This document shows, in pieces, positions 35,537 to 42,704 of a stretch of DNA of 64,000 bases. The notes below the pieces were generated by a model. That model ran no database searches, was not told where the DNA came from, and worked only from the letters and a program-made list of their open reading frames with translations. A program made the translations under genes and the position numbers. The first letter of the stretch is position 1; every line of letters starts with the position of its first letter. Origin of the DNA: Novibacillus thermophilus (GTDB taxonomy: Bacteria; Bacillota; Bacilli; Thermoactinomycetales; Novibacillaceae); the NCBI RefSeq assembly GCF_002005165.1, contig NZ_CP019699.1:3224001-3288000 (forward strand), written 5' to 3'.

Positions 35537-36193
35537 TTATTTTTTCGATTTTTGCTCTTTCTTATATTTCAGGAATGTTTTGCGCTTGACGAGCTTCCCG
35601 TACTCCTTTCCACTATGGAGCCACACTTTCCATTCCAGTAACACCCCTTTCTTTTCCAGCTTGTCATACCGCATAGCGAGTCGGGCCAACGTGGGGTTGA
35701 TTCTGTTTCGCTCTCCGCAAAACACGATCTCCGGATTAACAAAAAGAGGACGTTCGGTTACTGGACGCCCGAATTCTCGTATCTCATCAGTATTGGCAAA
35801 CTCATAGACGATCCCCTTCTCTATGAGTTTGTTAATTATCTTGCTTACATGTTCTCTTGTACAGTTCAAGCACTCTGCGATCTCACTCACGGACATAAAC
35901 CGTTTGGTTTCCGGGTGTACGATGGCGTTTGAATGCATCTCGTACAGATCGGTCATCCCAATCAAAAAGCCAAGCTCGTTAAATGACAGGTAATCCTTCT
36001 CGATTAAAACCCGGATGTTGCCTTTCAGCGTCTGCACAAACCCGGCACTGTTTGTTTCCTTCTTTTTGACTATCACAAACCCTTTCTCATTCGCCTTCTG
36101 CTCTTCTTGATTGACAACATCAAGGTTAATATGACTGTTCAATAAGTCTCTTTCCCTTGCGTTACGTTCAGCTTGATCCCATGCCTCTTTCAC
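35537..36193 (-). CDS. winged-helix DNA-binding protein, possible replication initiator
   Basis: A protein of 218 residues from a GTG at 36193 behind AAGAGGTGAAGTGCC. After a charged N-terminus it has LSFNELGFLIGMTDLYEMHSN and a winged-helix segment FMSVSEIAECLNCTREHVSK with KIINKLIEKGIVYEF and a wing; the tail is very Lys-rich. A helix of this kind occurs in MarR-like and in some plasmid replication proteins. Next to the palindrome pair it could be a repressor or an initiator. Its GTG overlaps the stop of the 49-residue gene. Confidence 0.6.
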   Translation of the reverse strand: MKEAWDQAERNARERDLLNSHINLDVVNQEEQKANEKGFVIVKKKETNSAGFVQTLKGNIRVLIEKDYLSFNELGFLIGMTDLYEMHSNAIVHPETKRFMSVSEIAECLNCTREHVSKIINKLIEKGIVYEFANTDEIREFGRPVTERPLFVNPEIVFCGERNRINPTLARLAMRYDKLEKKGVLLEWKVWLHSGKEYGKLVKRKTFLKYKKEQKSKK

Positions 36194-36339
36194 GGCACTT
36201 CACCTCTTTTTTTGGGCAGAATGTGGCATCCGTGCTTCTTGCAGGATCGAACCCACAGGCAGTTGTGGCAACCCCTTTCTCCTTTGCCAAACCTGAAATA
36301 CAAAAAACATCTGTTAGCTGTACGTTGCGATGTCGTCAT
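36190..36339 (-). CDS. 49-residue Cys-rich small protein
   Basis: A short frame with a perfect ribosome site (AAAGGAGGTGCAAC then ATG at 36339). It encodes CHNC near residue 24, then RSCKKHGCHI: four Cys spaced C-x2-C-x5-C-x4-C with His nearby, suitable for one zinc ion. It overlaps the end of the HNH gene by 26 bases and its TGA overlaps the GTG of the winged-helix gene, a tightly packed trio. No family is recognised. Confidence 0.55.
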   Translation of the reverse strand: MTTSQRTANRCFLYFRFGKGERGCHNCLWVRSCKKHGCHILPKKRGEVP

Positions 36340-37156
36340 GTTGCACCTCCTTTGGCCAATCAAAAAGAGCCGCCATCTGACCTTTAAGCCAGTCGGCAGG
36401 CTCCCCGCCTATTCGGATGATTTCTTCCACCTGCTGATAGATTCGTTTGGCATGCTCTAACTGCTGTTCCGTTTCGGTTCGGACAATACGTCCCTTGCCT
36501 TCGTCTTCCAATATCTTTTTCCTCAGTTCTCTTGTCGAAAGCCCCTCGTCATTGGCTTTCTGAATGTATTTTGAAGGATCGGGCGAATTGGCGGCCACCC
36601 GATGATGATACCAGCTTAGGGACGGTATCCTCATCTCCGGCTTAGGAAAAGCCCTGTACACCTTGACCAGTTCCCTGATCTGCGCCGGGCTGATCCCCAA
36701 TTGGGACGAGAGCCACGTCTGTTTGACTCCCCGTTTGAACATTTCATCCAACAGTTGGCCCTTGATCCAACGGGCCTCCTGCTCGCTTTCCTCCACTTGA
36801 ACGTAAGCAGTCAGCAATTCTTCCAGAGAAGGATCGCTGGCCGGTTCGTTAATAGGCCGGATATTTTCCGGTTGTATCAGTTTCAGCGTGTCGTACATCT
36901 CATCAACGGTCTTGTTTTCCCTCCGAGCCACCGCCACAATAAGATGGTGGCGGTCAATGTTTCCGCCGTGTATCTGTGCATGGTGAACCCCACACAGGTG
37001 AATCAGATTCTCCCGAACATCCTTACCGCCAGCCCCTCTGGTGCGAATGTGGTGTGGTTCACCGGGGGCCGGCTGATTGCAACGAAGGCCCGTGTCCGGA
37101 TCAATGTATTCGCAAAACCCGCCGGATTCCTGCCGGATGTCGTGCACAACACTCAT
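36314..37156 (-). CDS. HNH nuclease fused to a ParB-like HTH region
   Basis: A protein of 280 residues. Residues 1-70 are an HNH domain with zinc Cys (FCEYIDPDTGLRCNQP), the catalytic pair PHHIRTRGAGG and the end NLIHLCGVHHAQIHGG. From about residue 130 a helical part (VKQTWLSSQLGISPAQIRELV) looks like the HTH of ParB/KorB-type proteins, followed by GLSTRELRKKIL. The ATG overlaps the TGA of recD2 (ATGA). The HNH part alone is common in phage and ICE genomes; this fusion is less usual. It may process DNA at a specific site. Confidence 0.65.
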   Translation of the reverse strand: MSVVHDIRQESGGFCEYIDPDTGLRCNQPAPGEPHHIRTRGAGGKDVRENLIHLCGVHHAQIHGGNIDRHHLIVAVARRENKTVDEMYDTLKLIQPENIRPINEPASDPSLEELLTAYVQVEESEQEARWIKGQLLDEMFKRGVKQTWLSSQLGISPAQIRELVKVYRAFPKPEMRIPSLSWYHHRVAANSPDPSKYIQKANDEGLSTRELRKKILEDEGKGRIVRTETEQQLEHAKRIYQQVEEIIRIGGEPADWLKGQMAALFDWPKEVQHDDIATYS

Positions 37157-39366
37157 GGAACCACCTCTTTTTCAGGCACAACCTCTGCCAATCCATTGAT
37201 CAACCGTTCTGTTAGTTTAGTGTTCCGTTCGGCGATCTTGTTGTTACGAATGGCTATATTAAGGGCCTTTTTGGTCCCAATCATGACCACTTTCTGTTCA
37301 GCCCTTGTCATGCCTGTATAGATCAAATTTCTTGCCAGCATAATGTAGTGGCTTGTGGAAACCGGCATGATTACGATAGGGGCCTGACCACCTTGAGACT
37401 TGTGAATAGTGATACAATAGGCCAATTGTAGTTCCTTCAATTCATCTTTGAGGTAGAACACTTCCTGCCCCATAAAAGTGCAATACAATGCTTCATGGGC
37501 TTGTCCGTCCTCGTCATAATAAACACCTACACGTTTCACAACGCCCATCTCACCGTTATTCAGGCCCTTCTTCCGGTTGTTTTTGGTGTGGATCACCTTG
37601 TCTCCCTGACGGAAAATGGTCTTTCCCACTTTCCATTCGTCTTTGGAAGGATGGGCGGGATTGACGGCCTCCTGCAAAATGCGGTTCAATTCTTTTGTCC
37701 CGATCACCCCTTTTTTCATGGGGCTTAAAACGAGAATGTCCTCAATACGGTAACCTAACTGCACGAAACGGAGAACGCTTTTTTTGATCAATTGAGCGAT
37801 ATATTCCGGCTTTTCCTGGTGGATAAAGTAAAAATCCTTTTTCGCCTCGTCGATGACAACAGGAAGACCCTGATTGACCCGGTGGGCATTGACGACTATC
37901 TGACTCTCCTGTGCCTGCCGGAAGATTTCCGTGAGCCTGACCGTTGGTATACCGGCTTCAATCATATCTTTCAGGAAATTACCCGGATTGACAGATGGCA
38001 ACTGATCCACGTCTCCCACAAACAGGACTTTGGTTCCCGGTTTAACAGCGTCCAAAAGAAAATGGGCCAACTGAATGTCCATCATGGACACTTCATCCAC
38101 GATGATGAAGTCATAGGGTAACGGATTGTGCCGGTCGTATTCGAGTTCCTCCCCTTGCCGGAAACCGATCATGGAATGGATGGTGGATGCCCCCATTTCT
38201 GTAATTTCAGCCAGTCTCCGTGCTGCCCTTCCCGTTGGGGCACATAAGCCAATATAAGCATCCCTGTTCTTTTGTCGATAAATGTCGATCAAGGCCTTCG
38301 TGACTGTTGTCTTCCCAGTACCAGGTCCGCCTGTCAGGATAAGGACATTGTACGCCAATAACCGTCGAATGGCGTCCCGTTGCCGTTCCGCCAGAACAAT
38401 GCCGTTTCTGCGTTGATAATCCTTGATCCATGCGTCCAGTTGTTCAGGCATCGCTCCGTCCCCATCCCGGCAATCTGTCAGTTTTGACAGTTTGCAGGCC
38501 GTGAGTGTCTCATATGTGTGTAAGTACTTGGGATAAACAGAACCTTCCTCAAAGATCAACCGCCCTTTGAGTTCCAACTGGTAAATGGATCGACTCACAT
38601 CCTCCCATGTGACTTGCTCGTTTTCCGACTGGTTATGGTTTAAAACTTTAAGTGTCTGTTCTATCAGTTCGTTTTCCGGCAGATAACAATGTCCCAGTGA
38701 CAAACATTTCTCTTTCAGCACATAGTCGGCACACGCCTCTACCCGATAGCCGGATAAGGGAGATACGCCCACTTTTCTTGCGATCTCATCTGCCTTCAGA
38801 AAACCAACCAAGTCCAGCTTTGTAAGCAGGTACGGGTTTTCCTTGACCACACTGACGGTGTTTGAACCAAACTCTTTGTAAATTTTCATAGCCATGTTTG
38901 TGCTGATTCCGTACTGGCTGAGTTTACCAATGATTTTCTGTACTTCAAAATTGGATTTTACGCTTTTAATAATGGTACGGGCATTCTTTTCCCCTATGCC
39001 CTTGATGTGCCGGATGGCGGATTCACCCTGTTCCATCATCACTTCAACAGCAGACGCTCCCAAATGGTTAACGATCACTTTGGCCCGTTTAGGGCCGCAA
39101 CCTTTAATCAATCCGCTTGAGAGGAAGGCAATCGCCTGTTCTTTTGTGGCTGGAAGGGGACGCTCCCACCGCTCTATTTCAAACTGTCGACCATACCTTG
39201 GATGTACCGACCATTCGCCATGTACCATGATTTTTTCGCCCTTTTCTACGCCAAGTACTGATCCCTTTACGATATGTTGGCCATCATCGGTTATTAGGAG
39301 CGCAATGAGAAAATCATCGTTGCGGTAGATAATACGGCCAAGTTCGCCCTGTAAACACTTTGACAC
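37153..39366 (-). CDS. recD2: RecD2-type 5'-3' DNA helicase
   Basis: About 737 residues from a GTG at 39366 behind AGGAGGTGACTTTT. An N-terminal OB-like part (GSVLGVEKGEKIMVHGEWSV) and helix-hairpin-helix repeats (GLIKGCGPKRAKVIV, IKGIGEKNARTII) precede the SF1 core: Walker A ILTGGPGTGKTTVTK, Walker B FIIVDEVSMMD, VLFVGDVDQLP and the C-terminal YCITIHKSQGGQAP and YTGMTRAEQKV. It should unwind the element or repair DNA during replication and transfer. It heads the DNA-processing genes after the NusG-like gene. Confidence 0.92.
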   Translation of the reverse strand: MSKCLQGELGRIIYRNDDFLIALLITDDGQHIVKGSVLGVEKGEKIMVHGEWSVHPRYGRQFEIERWERPLPATKEQAIAFLSSGLIKGCGPKRAKVIVNHLGASAVEVMMEQGESAIRHIKGIGEKNARTIIKSVKSNFEVQKIIGKLSQYGISTNMAMKIYKEFGSNTVSVVKENPYLLTKLDLVGFLKADEIARKVGVSPLSGYRVEACADYVLKEKCLSLGHCYLPENELIEQTLKVLNHNQSENEQVTWEDVSRSIYQLELKGRLIFEEGSVYPKYLHTYETLTACKLSKLTDCRDGDGAMPEQLDAWIKDYQRRNGIVLAERQRDAIRRLLAYNVLILTGGPGTGKTTVTKALIDIYRQKNRDAYIGLCAPTGRAARRLAEITEMGASTIHSMIGFRQGEELEYDRHNPLPYDFIIVDEVSMMDIQLAHFLLDAVKPGTKVLFVGDVDQLPSVNPGNFLKDMIEAGIPTVRLTEIFRQAQESQIVVNAHRVNQGLPVVIDEAKKDFYFIHQEKPEYIAQLIKKSVLRFVQLGYRIEDILVLSPMKKGVIGTKELNRILQEAVNPAHPSKDEWKVGKTIFRQGDKVIHTKNNRKKGLNNGEMGVVKRVGVYYDEDGQAHEALYCTFMGQEVFYLKDELKELQLAYCITIHKSQGGQAPIVIMPVSTSHYIMLARNLIYTGMTRAEQKVVMIGTKKALNIAIRNNKIAERNTKLTERLINGLAEVVPEKEVVP

Positions 39367-39576
39367 AAAAGTCACCTCCTTCTGTTGGAAAATAATGGTT
39401 ATCAATTGAGCATAGCTTCGCTATCCCACAATCCGGAACAGATTCAGGCAGTAGCAGTAATCGATTCAGTTTTGTTTACCACACCGTCACAATTATCCGC
39501 CTGCTTTAACGCAACCCTCGCAATGAAATCCGTCTCACAACTGACAGGTCCAAATACGGCCAATACTTTAACCTAC

Positions 39577-40206
39577 TCAACAGACCATTTTCTCATTTAA
39601 GTACATGGATAATCTGTTCCAAATCCTTCTGAAACCTGTCCCCCTTTCGTTCATCAAAAATTCAAGGGTCGCGTTATCGAAAAGATCTTTGACCAAATGG
39701 ACCGACACGGCTAACCACCGTTTTGTTCTTGTCCTCTTTTGTTCAACAAATTCTCTGCATTTAGCGATTTGATGCTTCAGCCTTTCTGCCAGTTCCTCTT
39801 TATCCTCAGTAATTTCCACTGCCACCTCATCTTCTGAACGGGACATCCAGGGAACCAGTTTGTCTTTAGACATGATGCCGGTGCCATAATATGTATATTT
39901 GGGTCTTTTGTCCCCTTTTCGCCATACATGGTGCGGGATTAATTGCCCCATCAATACGCGTATAACCCCATAAGTGTCTTTGATTATACGGTACAGCCGA
40001 TCTTCCCAGCACTCAAAACCAACAAAGACATAACCGGGAATCTCTGCAACATGTATACCATCCACTTTTTTCTCGTCATACTTGCTGACATCTTTTCCCG
40101 GTACGAAAACGTCCAATTTGACACCGTGACGTTCACCTTCCTTTTCGATCATGCACGCTATCCTGGATTCCTTTTTCGTCAGAACCTGCACGGCCAGATA
40201 AAACAC
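39577..40206 (-). CDS. NusG-like NGN-domain protein, possible LoaP-type antiterminator
   Basis: About 209 residues from a GTG at 40206 behind AAGGAGGGAATCACC. Residues 1-95 fit the NusG N-terminal domain: the first strand FYLAVQVLTKKESR, a helix, KLDVFVPGKDV, the hallmark EIPGYVFVGFE and RLYRIIKDTYGVIRVLMG. No KOW domain is seen; instead the C-terminal half is helical and basic. Special NusG paralogues (RfaH, LoaP, TaA) at the start of long operons stop early termination. Its position at the head of a co-directional run of about 40 kb with many internal terminators fits this. The function is inferred. Confidence 0.7.
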   Translation of the reverse strand: MFYLAVQVLTKKESRIACMIEKEGERHGVKLDVFVPGKDVSKYDEKKVDGIHVAEIPGYVFVGFECWEDRLYRIIKDTYGVIRVLMGQLIPHHVWRKGDKRPKYTYYGTGIMSKDKLVPWMSRSEDEVAVEITEDKEELAERLKHQIAKCREFVEQKRTRTKRWLAVSVHLVKDLFDNATLEFLMNERGTGFRRIWNRLSMYLNEKMVC

Positions 40207-40522
40207 GGTGATTCCCTCCTTTTCCATAACGGACATGCGAATTGATGTGTCCCAAAGCATAGGCAATGTTACTTTTGCAAGACGATATAATTTCTTTATG
40301 CAAAAGGTACTCTCTGAACGCTTTCGTCCCCGGCTTTGCCATAACCGGGACTCCCAGTTGCTTGCGTGCCGAAAGATAAGCAAACTTGACACGTTCCATA
40401 TCCAGTTGTTTTTTTATCCTTTCGTTTTGTAAATGGCTCCTTATTCTATATTCCTCAGAATTTTGTTGAGACATACCGCAGTGTTTTCGCAAGTTTTTAT
40501 TTTGTTCCGAAGGAGTACGCAC
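40133..40522 (-). CDS. hypothetical protein, 129 aa, first gene of the long run
   Basis: Starts at a GTG at 40522 behind AAAGGAGGAAACGCC. It is basic and helical (NERIKKQLDMERVKFAYLSA, RKQLGVPVMAKPGTKAF) with no known motif. Its 3' end overlaps the start of the NusG-like gene by 74 bases, an unusually long overlap; the last 25 residues (Gly/Arg/Ser/Asp) have the look of a read-through shadow, so a frameshift near 40.2 kb is possible. Confidence 0.45.
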   Translation of the reverse strand: MRTPSEQNKNLRKHCGMSQQNSEEYRIRSHLQNERIKKQLDMERVKFAYLSARKQLGVPVMAKPGTKAFREYLLHKEIISSCKSNIAYALGHINSHVRYGKGGNHRVLSGRAGSDEKGIQDSVHDRKGR

Positions 40523-40589
40523 GGCGTTTCCTCCTTTATGTTTGGGTTTTAGTTCCTCCAACTAAATCCGATTAGCTACCAATAAATGA

Positions 40590-40660
40590 AATTAACTGTT
40601 AATATAAAAACAAAGGTCATGCTGACGGCATCATCTTTGGGCCGCCTTACTCATAGAGAG
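40590..40660 (-). promoter_or_regulatory. structured leader between excisionase-like gene and long operon
   Basis: The 155-base gap contains a GC-rich hairpin GGCGGCCC..GATGCCGTC in an otherwise AT-rich sequence, followed on the minus strand by TTTGTTTTTATATTAAC and then the genes. It is upstream of the NusG-like gene, where a leader hairpin bound by a LoaP-type factor would be expected. No clear -35/-10 pair was identified. Confidence 0.3.
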
Positions 40661-40677
40661 TGAAAGATCGGTCATAT

Positions 40678-40983
40678 TTAAATTGCTTTGTCAAAGTATG
40701 ATGTATTTTTTTCGACCCATTGAGTGTGTTCTTCAATCCATTTCATTAGCAAATGAGTAGGAACTTTTGGATGACCAAATTCTCGTGTTACTGGAAAATC
40801 CTGACGATTAAGCAATTCACTGGCCTTGTTCGCTTTTATACCGAGAAATTCCATTAATTGATTTCGGGAAAGCAGCGGAGGCCATTTCGTATAGTTCTGC
40901 TTTTTTGATTCCCATTTTTCAAGTTCTTCTTGGAGAACCTTACGGAACTGTTCATTATCAAAGTCAATGTCAACTTTAATCAA
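40678..40983 (-). CDS. DUF771-like excisionase-type protein
   Basis: About 101 residues from a TTG at 40983 behind AAGGAGGTCTTATT. After an acidic start, WPPLLSRNQLMEFLGIKANKASELLNRQDFP looks like a MerR/excisionase-type HTH, and FGHPKVPTHLLMKWIEEHTQW matches the end of DUF771 family proteins in Firmicutes phages and ICEs. In ICEBs1 the excisionase gene is in the same place, divergent from immR. It may act with the integrase in excision. Confidence 0.65.
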   Translation of the reverse strand: MIKVDIDFDNEQFRKVLQEELEKWESKKQNYTKWPPLLSRNQLMEFLGIKANKASELLNRQDFPVTREFGHPKVPTHLLMKWIEEHTQWVEKNTSYFDKAI

Positions 40984-41021
40984 AATAAGACCTCCTTCAT
41001 GCATTCTTTAATTTTTTATTT

Positions 41022-41246
41022 CTATTTTAGCAACATTTTTTCCAAAAATAAGTCATTCATATTGCAGTGTAATACCTTGCATAAAATTGGAAGGTGTTCA
41101 GCCTTAAATGAATAAACTCCTTTTTCATACTTTAAATATGTCGATGGTGATTTAAAACCAAACTCCTTTGCCATATCATTAAGTGTAAGATTAAAAATCA
41201 AACGACGGCTTTTTATAAAATCTAAATCAATCAATTTTACAACCAT
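41022..41246 (-). CDS. Cro/XRE-type HTH regulator
   Basis: A 74-residue single HTH protein: LIFNLTLNDMAKEFGFKSPSTYLKYEKGVYSFKAEHLPILCK is an XRE fold. The ATG is only one base after AGGAGGT, so a slightly later TTG may be used instead. It is divergent from the ImmR-like gene and shares the operator region with a 15-bp inverted repeat. It probably opposes the ImmR-like repressor. Confidence 0.7.
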   Translation of the reverse strand: MVVKLIDLDFIKSRRLIFNLTLNDMAKEFGFKSPSTYLKYEKGVYSFKAEHLPILCKVLHCNMNDLFLEKMLLK

Positions 41247-41257
41247 ACCTCCTTTAT

Positions 41258-41311
41258 ATTGCTATATTAGAAACGTAACTTAATCTAATTGTACAGTTCT
41301 AATATAGCAAT
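41258..41311. promoter_or_regulatory. operator: 15-bp inverted repeat between divergent regulators
   Basis: Arm one ATTGCTATATTAGAA (41258-41272) and arm two TTCTAATATAGCAAT (41297-41311) are perfect reverse complements, with 24 bases between. They lie between the two divergent HTH genes and upstream of the leftward regulator, so the HTH proteins are the likely ligands. Confidence 0.8.
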
Positions 41312-41353
41312 GTCAATACCTAGTAATTCTGTTTTAGAAATAATTGTCTTTTT

Positions 41354-41381
41354 CTTTTGAGAAAAAACATGTTATTATAAT
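41354..41381 (+). promoter_or_regulatory. promoter of the ImmR-like gene
   Basis: A perfect -10 box TATAAT at 41376-41381 has a weak -35 CTTTTG at 41354-41359 with a 16-base spacer. The start codon is 31 bases further on. The distance to the inverted repeat suggests that this promoter is near, but not inside, the operator. Confidence 0.6.
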
Positions 41382-41411
41382 GAGTGCAATTATAGAAAGA
41401 TGGTGTTGTAA

Positions 41412-41783
41412 ATGTCTTCGGTTGTAGGAAATAGAATAAAATTAAGAAGAAATATAAAAGGTTGGTCACAAAGGGAGTTAGCTCGAAGAGTTGGGCTCAA
41501 TTATAGTGTTATGAATAGAATTGAATCTGGCAAAAGACCTGTGGGAGATACTGAACTTAGAAAGATTGCGGAGGTACTGGATGTCTCAACCGATTACCTT
41601 CTCGGTCGGACAGACGATCCTATCCCTGATAAAGCAGAAAAAACATTTGAAGAATGGATAAACGATCCAGAAACAGTCATTTTTTTTAAGGATTACCTAA
41701 AGGCTCCTGAAGAACGCAAAGAGGAATTAAGGCGGTTTTGGGAGTTTATGAAGGAACAGGAAAATCAAAAAAGGAAAAAATAG
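41412..41783 (+). CDS. ImmR-like XRE repressor
   Basis: A protein of 123 residues. The N-terminal HTH (GNRIKLRRNIKGWSQRELARRV, then GLNYSVMNRIESGKRPVGD and DVSTDYLLGRTD) is of the SinR/ImmR kind; the C-terminal part is acidic and helical for dimer formation. It is followed by a gene for a metalloprotease, the usual ImmR-ImmA pair, in which DNA damage or cell signals lead the protease to cut the repressor and start excision. Confidence 0.8.
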   Translation: MSSVVGNRIKLRRNIKGWSQRELARRVGLNYSVMNRIESGKRPVGDTELRKIAEVLDVSTDYLLGRTDDPIPDKAEKTFEEWINDPETVIFFKDYLKAPEERKEELRRFWEFMKEQENQKRKK

Positions 41784-41804
41784 AGTAATATCAAATTTTC
41801 TTTA

Positions 41805-41859
41805 ATATAGGTCGATATATCTGTTAGGCGGGTATATCGGCCTATATATTTTTTACCAT
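41805..41859 (+). terminator. intrinsic terminator between immR-like and immA-like genes
   Basis: A long stem ATATAGGTCGATATA/TATATCGGCCTATAT with a 13-base loop, followed by a TTTTTT run. It would reduce or uncouple transcription of the protease from that of the repressor. Confidence 0.75.
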
Positions 41860-41898
41860 TAAACAGAACACATGTTTGGTCAGGAGGTTGTAAATTCA

Positions 41899-42420
41899 AT
41901 GGATGTTAGTAAACCCAAATCATTAGCCCATTCTATTGAGTACCTTTATGATCACCTAAACATTACCCATCCTTCGGAACTGGATATGTTTTATATTGCT
42001 GAAAAGTTTTCGCTAAATATTCACTTATTCCCTATACAAAGCCGTACATTTAAAAAAGATAGTGTCTATTATATCATTATTGATAGCCGATACCCTCAAA
42101 AACAGTGGCAAGATTTTGGACATGAGATAGCACACATTTTTTTACATGGATGGTTACCCGAAATTATAAATTACGGAGGGAACCAGTTGTTTTTGACTAA
42201 CCAATTTATTCAGTATCAAGAGATAAAAGCGGATTTATTTTCTTACGAGTTCTGCATTCCCACATTCATGCTAAGAAAGATGGAGATCCCCAATCATGTG
42301 CAAAGGGCCGCTAGTTATATCGCTGAACAGTTTTGTGTTACGAATGAATTTGCATACAAGCGTTTAAACCGTTTAAAGCAGAATATGATAAAATCTAATA
42401 TTGCAAATATTATGGGATAG
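41899..42420 (+). CDS. ImmA/IrrE-type metalloprotease
   Basis: About 173 residues from the ATG at 41899 behind AGGAGGTTGTAAATTCA. The zinc motif is FGHEIAHIFLHGW (HExxH), followed by EIKADLFSYEFCIPTFML with the third ligand Glu. This is the ImmA/IrrE COG2856 fold. It should cut the ImmR-like repressor encoded upstream. It ends 11 bases before the integrase gene. Confidence 0.85.
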   Translation: MDVSKPKSLAHSIEYLYDHLNITHPSELDMFYIAEKFSLNIHLFPIQSRTFKKDSVYYIIIDSRYPQKQWQDFGHEIAHIFLHGWLPEIINYGGNQLFLTNQFIQYQEIKADLFSYEFCIPTFMLRKMEIPNHVQRAASYIAEQFCVTNEFAYKRLNRLKQNMIKSNIANIMG

Positions 42421-42699
42421 GAGGAAATTATTTGAGAGGTCACATTCGCAAGCGGGGAAACAAATGGTGTTTTGTGTTGGATGTCGGGATTGACGAAGAG
42501 ACCGGAAAACGAAAGCAGAAATGGTTTTCGGGGTATCGCACAAGTAAAGAAGCTGAACGCGCGATGATTGCAACAATTAAAGAGATTAACGAAGGTACTT
42601 TTATCGAACCATCAAAGGAGAAACTCGGCGATTACATGATTAAATGGTTAAATGAACGAAAAGACAGTTTACGCGAAACCACTTATACGAATTACAGAC

Positions 42700-42704
42700 A
42701 TTAT
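42700..42704. repeat. 5-bp target duplication ATTAT, left copy (right copy 44289-44293)
   Basis: ATTAT directly precedes the left inverted repeat and directly follows the right inverted repeat of the IS1380-family insertion. Removing one copy restores the integrase frame exactly. Confidence 0.8.

Noticed and set aside
39444-39563. possible 39-residue protein (TTG start) between the NusG-like and recD2 genes
   Set aside because: The ribosome site is weak and no motif is present; it could be real but I cannot support it.
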